The notes: a model not told the origin generated them from the sequence alone. Positions 32,618-44,742 are shown, counted from the first letter of the stretch. The stretch: 64,000 bases of DNA from Candidatus Sulfurimonas marisnigri (GCF_015265475.1 NZ_CP054493.1:1302001-1366000); one strand, 5' to 3'. Translations and numbers: made by a program.

Positions 32618-33820
32618 TTACTCATTCCTTAATACAGTTAATATATCTATTTCACTAGCTTTTTTTGCAGGATAATATGATGATGCTACAACAATCGCAA
32701 ATGCTCCAACAACTATAAGTATAAAGTCTTTAAAGCTTAAGTCAAGAGGTAGTGTAGATGTAGGGTAAACGTCTTTTGGTAAGTGTACTATATCAAAAGT
32801 ACTTAACACCCATAAACCACTCATACCAAGAATGATTCCAACTAAAATACCGCTAATACCAATAACAATACCTAAATATAAAAATACTTTCTTCACTTCC
32901 GAAGATGTAGCACCTAATGATAAAAGCAATGCTATTTCGCTTCGTCTGTTCATTACATTCATTAAAAGAGAAGATATAATATTTATAGCTGCTATTAAAA
33001 TAATAAGCATTAAAACTATAAATAGAGAGGCTTTTTCTAATTCCAAGGCTGCAAAGAAGTTAAGGTTGTCTTCCCACCAACCTTTTATAACGACACTGTT
33101 TGGAAGAAAGTTTTTTAGTTCTACAATGTCAACTTCTGGGTTTTTAGAGAAAATATGAATCCCATTATATTGATTAGTTGGTATATGTAACATAGTTTGA
33201 AGAGATGAGAGTGTTGTATAGCTATATGCTTTATCATAAGCAGATAGTCCTGAGTCAAATACACCCTTTACCTTAAACCTTTTTATTTTTGGAGTTATAG
33301 AGAGACCGCCTGGCTCTACTTGTGTAAAAATATACATAAGTCTATCATCTATAAAAAGATTGAACTCCTCTTTTAAGGACTTACCAATCAGTATATCAAA
33401 TTTATTAAAATCACTATTTTGTATAGCCTCGCTTAAAATGCTGTTTACTTTAGCTTCACTTTTAAAATCAACTCCAAATATATAGCCACCCTCTAGCTTT
33501 GTTCCACTTCTTGCCATTACAGCAGATTGAACATAAGGACTAAAATGAAGCTGTGGAAATTTATTCTCCAAGTCTATTAATAAATTTTCATTAACTGAGC
33601 CATAAAACTTTGGCATAACAGTCAATGGGTAGTTCATAATCGTAAGCTTTTTTTTAAACTCTTTGTCAAAGCCATTCATCAGGGCCATAGCAATCAACAG
33701 TACCATTACACCAAGTGAAATTCCTAGAAATGCAAGTAAGGCAGACAAGAAAATAAATGGCTGCTCATTGTCAAATCGTAAAAAACGTTTTACTAGGTAT
33801 GGTACTATCGATTTTTTCAA
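32618..33820 (-). CDS. LolC/LolE family lipoprotein-releasing ABC permease
   Basis: Inner-membrane permease of the Lol system, which extracts lipoproteins for LolA. 400 residues: one N-terminal membrane segment, a large periplasmic domain, and three C-terminal segments (FtsX-like domain) with the typical [20 protein letters not shown] and [19 protein letters not shown]. It starts at TTG overlapping the secA stop (TTGA), indicating coupling; no ribosome-binding site of its own is visible. A LolD ATPase is not adjacent. lolA lies just beyond secA on the other strand. Confidence 0.88.
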   Translation of the reverse strand: MKKSIVPYLVKRFLRFDNEQPFIFLSALLAFLGISLGVMVLLIAMALMNGFDKEFKKKLTIMNYPLTVMPKFYGSVNENLLIDLENKFPQLHFSPYVQSAVMARSGTKLEGGYIFGVDFKSEAKVNSILSEAIQNSDFNKFDILIGKSLKEEFNLFIDDRLMYIFTQVEPGGLSITPKIKRFKVKGVFDSGLSAYDKAYSYTTLSSLQTMLHIPTNQYNGIHIFSKNPEVDIVELKNFLPNSVVIKGWWEDNLNFFAALELEKASLFIVLMLIILIAAINIISSLLMNVMNRRSEIALLLSLGATSSEVKKVFLYLGIVIGISGILVGIILGMSGLWVLSTFDIVHLPKDVYPTSTLPLDLSFKDFILIVVGAFAIVVASSYYPAKKASEIDILTVLRNE

Positions 33821-36408
33821 GAAACAGAAGCACCATTTCCAGCAAATACACCCTTCTTGGGACCACTTTTACCACAACACTGCTTGTATTTTTTGCCACT
33901 TCCGCATGGACATGTGTCATTTCTTGAAATCTTTTTAGAACCATATTCTACATCACTGTCGGAGTGACTAAGTTGTATAGCGGCTGCTGAGTGTTTGCGC
34001 TGAAGCTCTAACTGCTCAGCAACTTTTCTAGCTTCTTCTTCTGGATCTTCTACTCTAAACTGAATAATTTGAAGAGTTTTTATCGTGTTGAATTTAATAT
34101 CACTAATTAATTCTGTAAAAAGATTAAAACTCTCTTTTTTATATTCTACTAATGGGTCTTTTTGGTTGTATGCTCTTAGTCTGATACCGGTTTTCATGTT
34201 GTCCATAGCATATAGATGCTCTCTCCAAGCACTATCTAGCTCTTTAAGATACAGCTCTCGCTCTATTTCATTTGAAATTCCATCATCTAATACACTCATC
34301 TTATTATCATAAGATTTTTTAATAGTGCTAACTAGAGCCTCTAATAATTCTTCATACTCAAGTGAAGAGAATTCATCTCTATTAAGTTCTAAATTAACCT
34401 CTTCGCGTAATAGCTTAAAAACTTTTTCTAAATTGAAATCTTCTTTGTCTCCACCCTCAAATATATCTGAACTTGCTAGAATATGTGCCACATACTCTTC
34501 TCTGACTTCATCAACCTTAGATGATATGTCATACTCACTATTAAGTAGTTGAGCTCTAAATTTATAAACTATTTTTCTCTGCTCATTTGCAACATCGTCA
34601 TACTCAACAATCTGTTTTCTACCTTCGTAGTGCATATTTTCAACTTTTTTCTGAGCTTTTTCAACTGCACGAGTAACCATTTTAGACTCTATATATTCAC
34701 CATCCTCAACACCAAGACGCTCCATTATAGATTTAATTTTGTCACTTCCAAAAATACGTAGAAGATTATCTTCTAATGATAGATAAAATTGAGTTGTACC
34801 AGCATCACCTTGACGACCAGAACGACCACGAAGCTGATTATCAATACGACGATTTTCATGTCTCTCTGTTCCCACTATATAAAGACCGCCAAGCTCTCTA
34901 ACTTCATCATTTACTTTAATATCAACACCACGACCTGCCATATTTGTTGCAATCGTTACAGCACCTTTTGCACCGGCATTTTTAATAATTTCACCCTCTT
35001 GCGCATGGTTTTTAGCATTAAGTACAGTATGAGCAATTTTTTCTTTTTTTAGAACACTGTGTAGCACTTCAGATTTATCAATAGAAGCGGTACCTATAAG
35101 TACAGGTTGACCAGTTTTTGAAAGAGTTTTGATTGTATCTATTACAGCTGCAAATTTCTCCTCTTCTGTTTTATAAATTAAATCATTTAAATCTTTTCTA
35201 GTAATTGGAATGTTTGTAGGTATAGATATAACATCTAAAGAGTAAATTTGAGCAAATTCCGACGCTTCAGTCTCTGCTGTACCAGTCATGCCAGCTAATT
35301 TATCATACATTCTAAAGTAGTTCTGAAATGTGATATCTGCTAGAGTTTGTGTCTCTTCTTTAATGTCAACACCCTCTTTTGCTTCAAGTGCCTGATGAAG
35401 TCCTTCTGAAAAACGACGTCCTTCACTAAGGCGACCAGTAAACTCATCAACAATTACAACTTCACCATCATTAATTACGTAATCAACATCTATTTCAAAA
35501 AGATAGTTTGCTTTTAAAGCTTGATCCAGTACATGTGGAAGTGAAGAGTTCTCAGCAGAATAAAGATTTTCAACTTTAAACAGCTCTTCTGCTTTAGTTA
35601 TACCATCTTCAGTTATAAGTACTACTTTGTCTTTTTCATCAACTGTAAAATGTTTTTCTTTTTCTAATTTTAAAGCTATCAAATTTGCGTCAGTATAGTC
35701 TTGCATAGTATTATTGGTTGGTCCTGAGATAATAAGAGGAGTTCTAGCTTCGTCAATTAAAATACTATCAACTTCATCAACTATAACAAAGTTATGACCT
35801 CTTTGAACCATATTCTCTGCTGAGTAGCTCATATTGTCTCTTAAGTAGTCAAATCCAAACTCATTGTTTGTTCCATAAGTTATATCTGCTGAATAAGCTT
35901 CTCTTTTAACAGATGAATCATGCATGTTTTCCAATAAAATACCAACAGATAGACCTAAAAACTCATATAGAGGTCTCATCTCATTACCATCTCTCGAAGC
36001 AAGATAATCATTAACCGTCACAAGGTGAACCCCTTTTCCAGTCATCGCATTCAAAACAATAGCCAGAGTTGCAACAAGTGTTTTACCCTCACCTGTTTTC
36101 ATCTCAGCAATCCTACCCTCGTGAAGGACTATCCCACCAATAAGTTGAACGTCAAAATGTCTCATTTTAAGAGTTCTAACACTCGCTTCTCTAGTTATTG
36201 CAAAAGAGTCCTCTAGAACATCTTCTAAAGTTTTTTCCTCTTTTAATACGCTATTTTTAAGCTCAGAAAAAGCATCTTTTAATTCATTATCATTTAGAGC
36301 TTGATACTTGCTCTCTAACTCATTTATACTGTTAGCAATCTTCGTATATTTTTTTAATTCACGATCATTTGATGTACCGAATACTTTACCCATTAATGCT
36401 TGTAGCAT
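33817..36408 (-). CDS. secA: Protein translocase ATPase SecA
   Basis: The motor that drives proteins through SecYEG. 863 residues from the preferred start at 36408 ([20 protein letters not shown]), with Walker [16 protein letters not shown], the DEAD-type [20 protein letters not shown], helicase domain 2 [13 protein letters not shown] and [18 protein letters not shown], and the zinc-binding C-terminus [19 protein letters not shown] used for SecB/lipid contact. The open frame extends to 36432, but only 36408 gives the standard N-terminus; AAGG lies about 7 bases ahead. The permease gene follows with a 4-base overlap. Confidence 0.97.
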   Translation of the reverse strand: MLQALMGKVFGTSNDRELKKYTKIANSINELESKYQALNDNELKDAFSELKNSVLKEEKTLEDVLEDSFAITREASVRTLKMRHFDVQLIGGIVLHEGRIAEMKTGEGKTLVATLAIVLNAMTGKGVHLVTVNDYLASRDGNEMRPLYEFLGLSVGILLENMHDSSVKREAYSADITYGTNNEFGFDYLRDNMSYSAENMVQRGHNFVIVDEVDSILIDEARTPLIISGPTNNTMQDYTDANLIALKLEKEKHFTVDEKDKVVLITEDGITKAEELFKVENLYSAENSSLPHVLDQALKANYLFEIDVDYVINDGEVVIVDEFTGRLSEGRRFSEGLHQALEAKEGVDIKEETQTLADITFQNYFRMYDKLAGMTGTAETEASEFAQIYSLDVISIPTNIPITRKDLNDLIYKTEEEKFAAVIDTIKTLSKTGQPVLIGTASIDKSEVLHSVLKKEKIAHTVLNAKNHAQEGEIIKNAGAKGAVTIATNMAGRGVDIKVNDEVRELGGLYIVGTERHENRRIDNQLRGRSGRQGDAGTTQFYLSLEDNLLRIFGSDKIKSIMERLGVEDGEYIESKMVTRAVEKAQKKVENMHYEGRKQIVEYDDVANEQRKIVYKFRAQLLNSEYDISSKVDEVREEYVAHILASSDIFEGGDKEDFNLEKVFKLLREEVNLELNRDEFSSLEYEELLEALVSTIKKSYDNKMSVLDDGISNEIERELYLKELDSAWREHLYAMDNMKTGIRLRAYNQKDPLVEYKKESFNLFTELISDIKFNTIKTLQIIQFRVEDPEEEARKVAEQLELQRKHSAAAIQLSHSDSDVEYGSKKISRNDTCPCGSGKKYKQCCGKSGPKKGVFAGNGASVS

Positions 36409-36585
36409 CTCCAACCTTATATGCATCACCATAAATTATTATAATATGGCAATTCTGAAATTGCTATAATTTTATCACACTTATAATTACAATTTGCATA
36501 AATTTGTAAATGAATTTTATTATAATTAATATTATATAATATGTAAACAATCGCTTTGATATAATTTTCAACAAAAAGGAATTAT

Positions 36586-37101
36586 TTGAAATACCTACTA
36601 TTAACTATACTACTTATAGCACAAGCTACTGCCTCGATGAATGATGTAACCTCTTTTGAAGCTGATTTCACACAAAGTATAACTGATGACAAAGATAAAG
36701 TTCTAACTTATAGTGGACATATATTAGCCTCTAAACCTCAAAATGCAAAATGGAGTTATACTAAGCCATTTAAAAAAAATGTTTTTATCACTCAATTTGA
36801 AGTTACTATAGTTGAGCCTGAAATTGAGCAGGTTATTATTAAAAGAATAGAGTCGAATTTTGATTTTTTTAAAATGATTGCAAATGCTAAGAAGATAGAA
36901 AATAATACTTATGAGACAAACTATAAAGAATCAGTATTTAAAATAATTCAAAACAATAATTTAATAGAATCAATATCATATATAGATGAGTTTGAAAACA
37001 GAGTTCAAATACTTTTTAAAAATCAAAAACAAAATCACAGTATTGATTTAAAAGTTTTTATTCCTAATTACCCTATATACTTTGACATTATAAGAGATTA
37101 A
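36586..37101 (+). CDS. lolA: Outer-membrane lipoprotein carrier protein LolA
   Basis: Periplasmic chaperone that ferries lipoproteins from the Lol permease to the outer membrane. 171 residues: signal peptide MKYLLLTILLIAQATA, then SFEADFTQSITD and the family motif YSGHILASKPQNAKWSYTKP, with the later NDxF-like region. The start is TTG with AAAAAGGA 7 bases ahead. Short for the family (about 180-200) and of modest similarity, but its position beside secA and the Lol permease supports it. Confidence 0.88.
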   Translation: MKYLLLTILLIAQATASMNDVTSFEADFTQSITDDKDKVLTYSGHILASKPQNAKWSYTKPFKKNVFITQFEVTIVEPEIEQVIIKRIESNFDFFKMIANAKKIENNTYETNYKESVFKIIQNNNLIESISYIDEFENRVQILFKNQKQNHSIDLKVFIPNYPIYFDIIRD

Positions 37102-37124
37102 ATTTTAAATAACTAAGAAGTTAA

Positions 37125-37143
37125 CGACGCATAAGTTGCGTCG
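37125..37143. other. Hairpin between lolA and acnB
   Basis: CGACGC (37125-37130) and GCGTCG (37138-37143) form a 6-base GC-rich stem between convergent lolA and acnB. Neither side has a good T-run, so terminator function is possible but weak. Confidence 0.4.
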
Positions 37144-37186
37144 CTATTTGAGTTTGCAAGAGGTAAATCCCTCAAGCAAGAAAAAA

Positions 37187-39772
37187 TTATACTGGTTTAA
37201 CTGTAATTCCGTATTTATTTTCAGCAACATCACGAGCTTCTAACTTATAGTTTTTAATCTCATTAAAGTTAAGGTATTTGTATACTTTATCTTCTTTACC
37301 AGCAAGTTTAGCAGGAACAACATCCATGTACTCTTGAACTGTTGGAATACGACCTAACTTAGCACATAGTGCAGCTAGTTCTGCAGAACCAAGATAAACT
37401 TGTGTTCCTTTACCTAAACGGTTATCAAAGTTACGAGTTGATGTTGAAAAAACTGTACATCCCTGACGAGCAGATGCTTGATTACCCATACATAAAGAAC
37501 ATCCAGGAACTTCTGTTTGTGCTTGAATCTCTTTGTACACGTCGTAGTAACCTTCGTTGATAAGCTGTTGCTCATCCATGCGAGTTGGTGGAACAATCCA
37601 GAATTTTTCAACTGCATTTTTAGTTTCACCACGCATAACTTCACCAGCTGCACGGTAATGACCGATGTTAGTCATACAAGACCCTAAGAATACTTCATCA
37701 ATTTTTTCACCAGCAACTTCAGATAATAATTTAACATTATCTGGGTCATTTGGACATGCAAGAATTGGTTCAGTAATGGTGTTAAGATCTATTTCAATAA
37801 CTGCTGCGTACTCTGCATCAGCATCTGGTTTCATAAGTGTAGGATTAGCTAACCAATCTTTCATCTTACCAATACGACGTTCGATTGTAGTAACATCGGA
37901 ATAGCCATCTTTAGCCATAGCTTCTAAAAGTGCAACGTTTGATTTGATGTATTCAATAACTGGCTCATTGTTTAATAAAACAGTACAAGCAGCAGCAGAA
38001 CGCTCAGCAGATGCATCAGATAACTCAAATGCTTGCTCAGCTTTAAGATCAGGAAGACCTTCAATTTCTAAAATACGTCCAGCAAATACGTTGATTTTAC
38101 CAGCCTTAGGTACTGTTAAGTGACCCTGTTGGATAGCAACATAAGGGATAGCGTTTACAAGGTCACGTAAAGTGATACCGGGTTGCATCTCACCTTTGAA
38201 ACGTACAAGAACAGACTCAGGCATAGTCAATGGCATAGAACCAGTAACTGCAGCAAATGCAACAGCACCAGATCCAGCTGGGAAAGAGATACCTAGAGGG
38301 AAACGAGTATGTGAATCTGCGCCCGTACCAACAGTATCTGGAAGAACCATACGGTTCATCCAAGAGTGAATAACACCATCACCTAGACGTAAAGAGATAC
38401 CTGAACGGTTAGAGATAAAGTCAGGCAGTGTATGTTGCATTTCAACATCAGATGGTTTAGGATATGCAGCTGTATGACAGAAAGTTTGAAGTACCAAGTC
38501 AGCATTGAAACCTAGCGCTGCAAGTTCTTTGATCTCATCACGAGTCATAGGACCGGTAGTATCTTGAGAACCAACTGTGTTCATTTCTGGCTCTACGTAC
38601 ATACCTGGACGAACACCAGCAAGACCAGAAGCTTTACCAACCATTTTTTGTGCAAGCGTGTAACCCTTACCTGTATCAGCTGGTTGTTCTGCAGTTAAAA
38701 ATTTATCAGAAGCTGGAAGACCAAGAACTGCACGGGCTTTAGACGTAAGGCCACGGCCAACGATCAATGGAACACGTCCACCTGCTTGTACTTCGTCCGT
38801 GATAGTATTAGGGTTTAGCTTGAAAGTAGCAACAGTTTTACCGTTGATTTTAGCTTCACCTTTGTATGGTAAAAGTGTTAAAACATCACCTGTTTCCATA
38901 CCAGAAACGTCCATCTCTAATGGAAGTGCACCTGAGTCTTCACACGTAGCAAAGAAAATTGGAGCAATAGTAGAACCAATAACAACACCGCCAGTGCGCT
39001 TGTTAGGAACACCTGGAATATCTACACCCATATGCCATTGAACAGAGTTAACACCTGATTTACGAGATGAACCCGTACCAACAACATCACCAACATAAGC
39101 AATTGGGTGACCTTTTGTTTTAAGTTCTTTAAGAGTATCTAATGGGTTGTCCATTCTGTTAATAAGAAGAGAGTTTGCATGTAAAGGAATGTCAGAACGT
39201 GTAAACGCTTCAGATGCTGGAGAAAGATCATCTGTGTTTGTTTCGCCTGGAACTTTATAAACAGTTACAGTAATTTCATCAGCGATTGGTGCTTTAGAAG
39301 TAAACCACTCAGCGTTTGCCCATGAAGTCATTACTTTAGTAGCAGCTGCATTACCATCTTTGTGTAGTTTTTCAACATCGTTAAATGCATCGTAAACTAA
39401 AAGTGTTTTGCTTAGTGCAGCAACAGCAGCGTCAACAACAGCAGTGTTTGAAGAGGCTAAACAATTAACCATAGGAAGAACATTAAATCCACCTAACATC
39501 ATACCTAGCATCTCTACTGCTCTTGTAGGAGTAATAGTTGCAACTTTAATATTCTCAGCGGCTACATCATTTAAGAAAGCTGCCTTAACTTGTGCAGAAT
39601 CGTCAACACCTGGTGCTACACGACTTGTAAGTAACTCTAATAACTCATCAGTACATTCAGTTTTGATAAGTTTGATAACAGTTGCAGTTTGCTCTGCAGT
39701 TAGTGGTAGTGCTGGAACGCCTAAAGCTTCGCGTTCAGCAACATGTGCTTTATATTCTTCAATAAATGCCAT
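37187..39772 (-). CDS. acnB: Aconitate hydratase B
   Basis: Interconverts citrate and isocitrate through a [4Fe-4S] cluster. 861 residues with the AcnB-specific N-terminal HEAT-like domain, the swivel domain early in the chain ([40 protein letters not shown]) and Fe-S ligands in [18 protein letters not shown] and [13 protein letters not shown]. Only aconitase in the window; it complements icd, mdh, fumC, sucCD and oor. It stands alone, flanked by ftsK-side genes on the same strand. Confidence 0.97.
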   Translation of the reverse strand: MAFIEEYKAHVAEREALGVPALPLTAEQTATVIKLIKTECTDELLELLTSRVAPGVDDSAQVKAAFLNDVAAENIKVATITPTRAVEMLGMMLGGFNVLPMVNCLASSNTAVVDAAVAALSKTLLVYDAFNDVEKLHKDGNAAATKVMTSWANAEWFTSKAPIADEITVTVYKVPGETNTDDLSPASEAFTRSDIPLHANSLLINRMDNPLDTLKELKTKGHPIAYVGDVVGTGSSRKSGVNSVQWHMGVDIPGVPNKRTGGVVIGSTIAPIFFATCEDSGALPLEMDVSGMETGDVLTLLPYKGEAKINGKTVATFKLNPNTITDEVQAGGRVPLIVGRGLTSKARAVLGLPASDKFLTAEQPADTGKGYTLAQKMVGKASGLAGVRPGMYVEPEMNTVGSQDTTGPMTRDEIKELAALGFNADLVLQTFCHTAAYPKPSDVEMQHTLPDFISNRSGISLRLGDGVIHSWMNRMVLPDTVGTGADSHTRFPLGISFPAGSGAVAFAAVTGSMPLTMPESVLVRFKGEMQPGITLRDLVNAIPYVAIQQGHLTVPKAGKINVFAGRILEIEGLPDLKAEQAFELSDASAERSAAACTVLLNNEPVIEYIKSNVALLEAMAKDGYSDVTTIERRIGKMKDWLANPTLMKPDADAEYAAVIEIDLNTITEPILACPNDPDNVKLLSEVAGEKIDEVFLGSCMTNIGHYRAAGEVMRGETKNAVEKFWIVPPTRMDEQQLINEGYYDVYKEIQAQTEVPGCSLCMGNQASARQGCTVFSTSTRNFDNRLGKGTQVYLGSAELAALCAKLGRIPTVQEYMDVVPAKLAGKEDKVYKYLNFNEIKNYKLEARDVAENKYGITVKPV

Positions 39773-39895
39773 TGTAATTCCTGTTTATTTTAAATTTTAT
39801 CGATTATATCTAAATATTAGGAAGCAGAATAAACAGTGTTACCATAGTAAACATATTTTTGGTTATTTATTTTATAATTGTGTATATTCGTAACA

Positions 39896-40288
39896 TTATA
39901 GAGACCTGAAAATAATTTCAGCCTCAAGTATCTCTCTATCTTTACCTTTATAATTACTTTTTAACCATAAAAGGTATGCATCAGGAATATCTGAATAAAA
40001 CATTCCCTTGTATTTTCCAAATTCTACTTTTCTTTTTTGTTGAACTTTTAATATTTTTTCTTCACAAGAAGCTTCTAATAGTATATGCTCAAGTAGCAGA
40101 GTAAATTCATTAAACTCTAATCTTTTTTTAATAACAAATATATATGTATCAAAATCAAATATACCATTACGTTCAGATACAAAGGCTTCTATCTGCTGTA
40201 TCTGCTCTACTGAGAGTTTCTCCAGGTTACTTACATGTACACTAAATGAGCTTGCATACTTTGTGAAAATAAAATGTGCTTTAGCCAT
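39896..40288 (-). CDS. Protein with a DUF3820-like C-terminus, unknown function
   Basis: A 130-residue protein. The end, VEFGKYKGMFYSDIPDAYLL then WLKSNYKG, resembles the DUF3820 pattern (FGKYKG, then pDxYLLWL), sometimes called a quorum-sensing-regulated virulence factor; that label carries little function. The first 85 residues are unrecognised. Its ATG overlaps the ftsK stop by one base (TAATG), so it is translated with ftsK. A role in chromosome handling is only a guess from that link. Confidence 0.7.
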   Translation of the reverse strand: MAKAHFIFTKYASSFSVHVSNLEKLSVEQIQQIEAFVSERNGIFDFDTYIFVIKKRLEFNEFTLLLEHILLEASCEEKILKVQQKRKVEFGKYKGMFYSDIPDAYLLWLKSNYKGKDREILEAEIIFRSL

Positions 40289-42504
40289 TAGAGAATTTCA
40301 CGAATACCTTTAGTATTTGGAGAAGATAAAACACCCTCATTTTCTAGCTGTTCTATAATTCTTGCTGAACGGTTATAACCTATTTGTAGCTTTCTTTGAA
40401 GATATGAAATAGAGGTTTTTCTGTCTGATAAAATAACATTTCTAGCATCATTATAAAGTTCATCCAACTCTTCGTATGTTTCATTAGTAGAATTACTAAA
40501 TTCATTCTCTTCAACTAGAAAGCTTTTATCATAATTTGGTGCTCTTTGAGATTTTATAAACTCAACAATATTTTCTATTTCTGCCTCTGTGCTCCACGGT
40601 GCATGCAGACGAACTAAACCAGTAGAACCAGGAGGAGTAAAGAGCATATCACCTTTACCTAGGAGAGATTCAGCACCCTGCTGGTCAAGAATAATTTTAG
40701 AATCAATTCTTTGCCCTACTCTATAAGATATACGAGATGGCAAGTTTGCTTTTATTAATCCAGTTACAACATCCACCGATGGTCTTTGAGTCGCAACTAC
40801 TAAGTGTATTCCAGAAGCTCTTGCCATCTGTGCAAGTCTTGCTATTGAGTGTTCAACATCTTTGCCGCTTGTCATCATTAAGTCAGCTAACTCATCTATA
40901 ATTACTACTATATAAGGAAAGTGTTCACCACCCTCTTTTTTTACTTTTTCATTATAGTTTTCAATATTTTTTGTTCTGTTCTCACTCATAAGCTCATAAC
41001 GGCGTTCCATCTCAAAAACCATATTATTAAGAGCTACTATTGCCTGCTTGGGCTTCGTTATTACAGGAGTTAAAAGATGCGGGATATCATTATATATTGA
41101 AAATTCAAGCATTTTTGGATCAATCATAAGAAGTCTTAACTGATCTGGGGAATTTTTGTATAAAAGAGATAAAATCATTGCATTTATACCAACACTTTTA
41201 CCGCTACCTGTAGTTCCAGCGATAAGAAGATGTGGAAGCTTTTTCAAATCAGTAATAAAAGGTTTACCTACTATATCTTTACCTAAAACTATAGTCAATG
41301 GTGATGACGACTCCTTAAATATCTGACTATCTAATAGATCTCTTAAGTATATAGTATCAACAGTTGCATTTGGTATCTCTATACCTACCACATCTTTACC
41401 AGGTATTGGTGCTTGGATACGTATAGTTTCAGCACTAAGTGCCATTGCCAAATCATCCTGAAGGTTTAAAATCTTTGACACTTTTACATTTGCAGCCGGT
41501 TTAAATTCAAAAGTAGATACAACGGGACCTGCGTATGTTCTTACAACATCACCATCTATTTTAAAGTGTGCAAGTTTTTCTATTAAAAAGCCTATTTTAT
41601 CATCCAACTCACTCTCATCAACACTATGGGCTTTAGAGTTTGGTTTTTGTAAAAAATCTACTGATGGAAGAGTAAAATTTTTGGGCTTTTCCACCTCTCC
41701 CTTTTCTATAGAGGCTAATAGCTTTGCATTTTCCTCTAACTCTTCTACAACAATCGCAGAACTTTGCTCTTTTATCTCATGAACTAATTCTAATATATTA
41801 TGTGGTGTTTCTTGTTTACTTTCCAAATTAGCTTCACTTACCGATGATTCTAAAACTTCGCTACGCTCTTCTTTTCTTAAATATGCCGGTTTATCAATTT
41901 CTTGTTCAAACTTTTCTTCAACTTTTTCAATCTCTTGTGTTACATGTACTTTTTTTACCTCTTTAGGCTTTTCTACATGTACTGGTGAAACTCTTTTTTC
42001 TACAATAGTTGATTTTTGGTTTTTAGCAGTGTTTTTTTTAAATGCAATTTTATTTTTTACTCGTCCTAAAAATATATCAACCAATTCATGAGCACTTTTA
42101 TCTAGTATTATAACTAATGAAACAATTGTAATTATTAGCCAAAATATCCAGAGCCCAAATGAACCAATATAAGGAGAGAGAAACTCTACAAAATCAGCAC
42201 CTACATTTCCTCTTAACTTATCATTTACTAAGAGTGCTTGAGCCAACAAAAAAGAGAAAAAAACTAAAAAAGAAGTTATTGCTAATTCAAATTTTCTTAT
42301 GTTTAACACAGTGTTTTTATAAAAAAGATACAGAGGTATTAAAGAAGCAAATATATATATGTAAGACATGTAACCAAAATAGTTATGATTATATTTAGCA
42401 AAAGTAGCGCCATAACTACCCATTATAGAGTTGTCACCAAGGAGCGTAGCGAATCCAAGATATATCAGTAAACCAAAAATTATTATAAATATAGTATCTT
42501 TCAA
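40288..42504 (-). CDS. ftsK: DNA translocase FtsK
   Basis: Hexameric, membrane-anchored motor that moves DNA at the septum and activates XerCD-type dimer resolution. 738 residues: about four N-terminal membrane segments (to ~150), a charged linker (~160-290), the motor with Walker A GTTGSGKSVGIN (near residue 430) and Walker B YIVVIIDELADLMM (near 538), RASGIHLVVATQRPSVDV, and a C-terminal gamma winged helix (SDRKTSISYLQRKLQIGYNR) that reads polarity sequences. Linker shorter than in E. coli, as usual outside the Enterobacteria. The DUF3820-like gene follows with overlap. Confidence 0.96.
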   Translation of the reverse strand: MKDTIFIIIFGLLIYLGFATLLGDNSIMGSYGATFAKYNHNYFGYMSYIYIFASLIPLYLFYKNTVLNIRKFELAITSFLVFFSFLLAQALLVNDKLRGNVGADFVEFLSPYIGSFGLWIFWLIITIVSLVIILDKSAHELVDIFLGRVKNKIAFKKNTAKNQKSTIVEKRVSPVHVEKPKEVKKVHVTQEIEKVEEKFEQEIDKPAYLRKEERSEVLESSVSEANLESKQETPHNILELVHEIKEQSSAIVVEELEENAKLLASIEKGEVEKPKNFTLPSVDFLQKPNSKAHSVDESELDDKIGFLIEKLAHFKIDGDVVRTYAGPVVSTFEFKPAANVKVSKILNLQDDLAMALSAETIRIQAPIPGKDVVGIEIPNATVDTIYLRDLLDSQIFKESSSPLTIVLGKDIVGKPFITDLKKLPHLLIAGTTGSGKSVGINAMILSLLYKNSPDQLRLLMIDPKMLEFSIYNDIPHLLTPVITKPKQAIVALNNMVFEMERRYELMSENRTKNIENYNEKVKKEGGEHFPYIVVIIDELADLMMTSGKDVEHSIARLAQMARASGIHLVVATQRPSVDVVTGLIKANLPSRISYRVGQRIDSKIILDQQGAESLLGKGDMLFTPPGSTGLVRLHAPWSTEAEIENIVEFIKSQRAPNYDKSFLVEENEFSNSTNETYEELDELYNDARNVILSDRKTSISYLQRKLQIGYNRSARIIEQLENEGVLSSPNTKGIREIL

Positions 42505-42567
42505 ACTATAGCTGCCTTTAAAAATAGATAATATTAATTAAGGAAGTATAGCCAAAATCGTTCCATA

Positions 42568-44667
42568 TTATAAGTAATTAACTAGGCTTAATTGCGAAAC
42601 TTTACCAACTGTATATAGCATTGCCGAATAATTATTTGTTAATTGTGTCAACTTCAAAGATGCTTCAGCTAAATCTGTATCTATCACAGATGAACGAAGT
42701 GACATTGTTGTAATTTCAAGTATTTGTGTTCTCTCCAATGAGAAAGTAAGAGCATTTGATTGAGCTCCAACTTGAGCATGAGATTTAGACACATGATCTC
42801 TTAAGCCTGATAATCTTGAAATTGAGTTTCCTATCCCTATACTTCTCATATCGCTACTTGAACTATCTGGATGCAATTTATAATTTTCAACAGAAGTTAT
42901 GATTTCATCTAAGGTTTTAAAAAAATCTGTTTTTGGATCACGAATTGTCAGTGCATTATTTGCATTAAAAGACATAACAGACGAATCTGCGCCAACAGTA
43001 AAATCACCGCTATTTGAATCATGAATAGAGATTGTAGCCTGCGTACTACTTGAGTTTAAATCTTCAAATTGAACTTTTCCATCATAGCTTAAATAAGTAC
43101 GTCCATTTGAATTTGAATTTACAATTGCTGAATCAAATTGAGCTTCAGTACCTGGTGCAGCAGCCGGAAAACTACTTGTAACAACCATATTGACAACATC
43201 CATCAATTGACGATATGTCATATCATCAGCAGCAACTGCAACTCTTGGAGTTTGCATATTGAAAATATCATAATTTGTTAAGCCACCATCAAGGGAAAAA
43301 GTCGAACCAGCGGTAGCAAAATCTATCTGTGCCGTATATGCAATTCCACTAACATTGGTTCCAGAGAGTGTAAATTGTGTGCCATCTAGTGTGCCGGCTG
43401 TTCCTTGAGATAGGTCTGCTACTTCTGAAATTTTTGTAGATGGTTGAGCAAAAGCATTTGTTGTTTTCAATATTTGAGGAACATTCGATGATAATTTTGA
43501 TCCATCTTTAGTAAACTCCGTTCTATCGTACAGTAAAGAGTCTATATTTACTACTCCACTATCATCGGAAGGAGCAAAAGGAGATTTTACAAATTCCTTT
43601 ACATGTAAATTTGAATTTACTGCTGTGCTTGTAGCAAATATTATTTTATCAAAATCCTTTTCACCACTATCCAATAAGTCTATGTTATTCACATCTGCAG
43701 CAACACCACCACTTAAATCTGTAGCACCAACCATATGAAAATCTAATTTACTAGAACCTTTTAACTTATCTTCAATAACTATTTCTCCGGAGCCATTCAA
43801 ACTTACGTTAACAACATTTAATGATGCTGTGTTTCCATAAAAATCTCCAATCTGATCTAAAAGTGAATCAATTGTGTCAGTATCTGTCATAACTATTTTT
43901 TCACTAAATGAGGTTCCATCACTTTGTGCACCTCTAAGGTAAAAATAATGATTATTTGGAGGTACTATAGCATTGTCTGTATCACCCATTAAATCACGTA
44001 TAGTATCACTACTTACAACAGTCACAGGAGTTCCTGTAACTGTTGCATCTGTAAAGTCAGGATATTTACTACTTAAATTAGTTTGAACAACATTACTTGT
44101 TATTTCTCTTTTAACACGAACCTCTTCACCTAAAAACAGTTCAGAACCAGTGAGATTAAATTGTTGCTCTATTCCTGAACCTAAAAATGCATTCCTAGAA
44201 ACATCATTTCCCATGTATCTGCCATCTGCAGCAATTGGTTTAGTGTCTACTGCTGAACCAGAGAAAAGATATTGACCATTTATAGAAGTATTTGACAAGT
44301 TAATAAAATGATCTTCAAGTGCCCTTAATTCTGCTGCTATTGCATCAAGAGAAATACTGTCATTTGTACCATTTGCAGCTTGAACCAGAAGAGTATTCAT
44401 ACGATTTATACTGCTCTCAAATTCATTTAAAACAACATCTGTCTGGTCTGAAGTCTTATATCCACTTTCAGTACTTTTAGTAACTTGTTTTAACGTGATC
44501 AACTCATTATCAAGCCTCATGGTATCCGTAAATACGCCTATATCATCACTAGCATATTGAATTTTAAGACCAGACGCAATCTGCTTGTTAACATCAAAAA
44601 GCCTCTCATTTGCTCTAGAGCTCTCAGCGGTTACATTTTTGTAGTACATACTAGGTGTTACTCTCAT
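42568..44667 (-). CDS. flgL: Flagellar hook-associated protein 3 (hook-filament junction)
   Basis: Forms the junction between hook and filament with FlgK. The N-terminus MRVTPSMYYKNVTAESSRAN, then LFDVNKQIASGLKIQYASDD, and the C-terminus (SSVIDTDLAEASLKLTQLTN then YSAMLYTVGKVSQLSLVNYL) are the flagellin-like D0/D1 ends. At 699 residues it is far longer than the ~300-residue enterobacterial FlgL; the extra ~400 residues form variable surface domains, as in other Campylobacterota. A sigma-54-type promoter lies about 60 bases upstream. GGAGG lies 6 bases before the ATG. Confidence 0.93.
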   Translation of the reverse strand: MRVTPSMYYKNVTAESSRANERLFDVNKQIASGLKIQYASDDIGVFTDTMRLDNELITLKQVTKSTESGYKTSDQTDVVLNEFESSINRMNTLLVQAANGTNDSISLDAIAAELRALEDHFINLSNTSINGQYLFSGSAVDTKPIAADGRYMGNDVSRNAFLGSGIEQQFNLTGSELFLGEEVRVKREITSNVVQTNLSSKYPDFTDATVTGTPVTVVSSDTIRDLMGDTDNAIVPPNNHYFYLRGAQSDGTSFSEKIVMTDTDTIDSLLDQIGDFYGNTASLNVVNVSLNGSGEIVIEDKLKGSSKLDFHMVGATDLSGGVAADVNNIDLLDSGEKDFDKIIFATSTAVNSNLHVKEFVKSPFAPSDDSGVVNIDSLLYDRTEFTKDGSKLSSNVPQILKTTNAFAQPSTKISEVADLSQGTAGTLDGTQFTLSGTNVSGIAYTAQIDFATAGSTFSLDGGLTNYDIFNMQTPRVAVAADDMTYRQLMDVVNMVVTSSFPAAAPGTEAQFDSAIVNSNSNGRTYLSYDGKVQFEDLNSSSTQATISIHDSNSGDFTVGADSSVMSFNANNALTIRDPKTDFFKTLDEIITSVENYKLHPDSSSSDMRSIGIGNSISRLSGLRDHVSKSHAQVGAQSNALTFSLERTQILEITTMSLRSSVIDTDLAEASLKLTQLTNNYSAMLYTVGKVSQLSLVNYL

Positions 44668-44727
44668 GATGCACCTCCATTTAATCTTTAATATTTTACT
44701 ATATTTTTGCTTTATCTAATTTAACCA

Positions 44728-44742
44728 GCAATATAAGTTCCA
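44728..44742 (-). promoter_or_regulatory. Sigma-54 (RpoN) promoter of flgL
   Basis: On the minus strand TGGAACTTATATTGC, i.e. GG and GC separated by exactly ten bases with TGGaAC and TTGC blocks, matches the -24/-12 consensus TGGCAC-N5-TTGC except one base. It is about 60 bases before flgL, a hook-associated gene of the class known to be RpoN-dependent in epsilonproteobacteria. Confidence 0.7.

Noticed and set aside
36433-36585. Possible small gene in the secA-lolA spacer
   Set aside because: Only AT-rich promoter-like DNA; no open frame with a ribosome-binding site.
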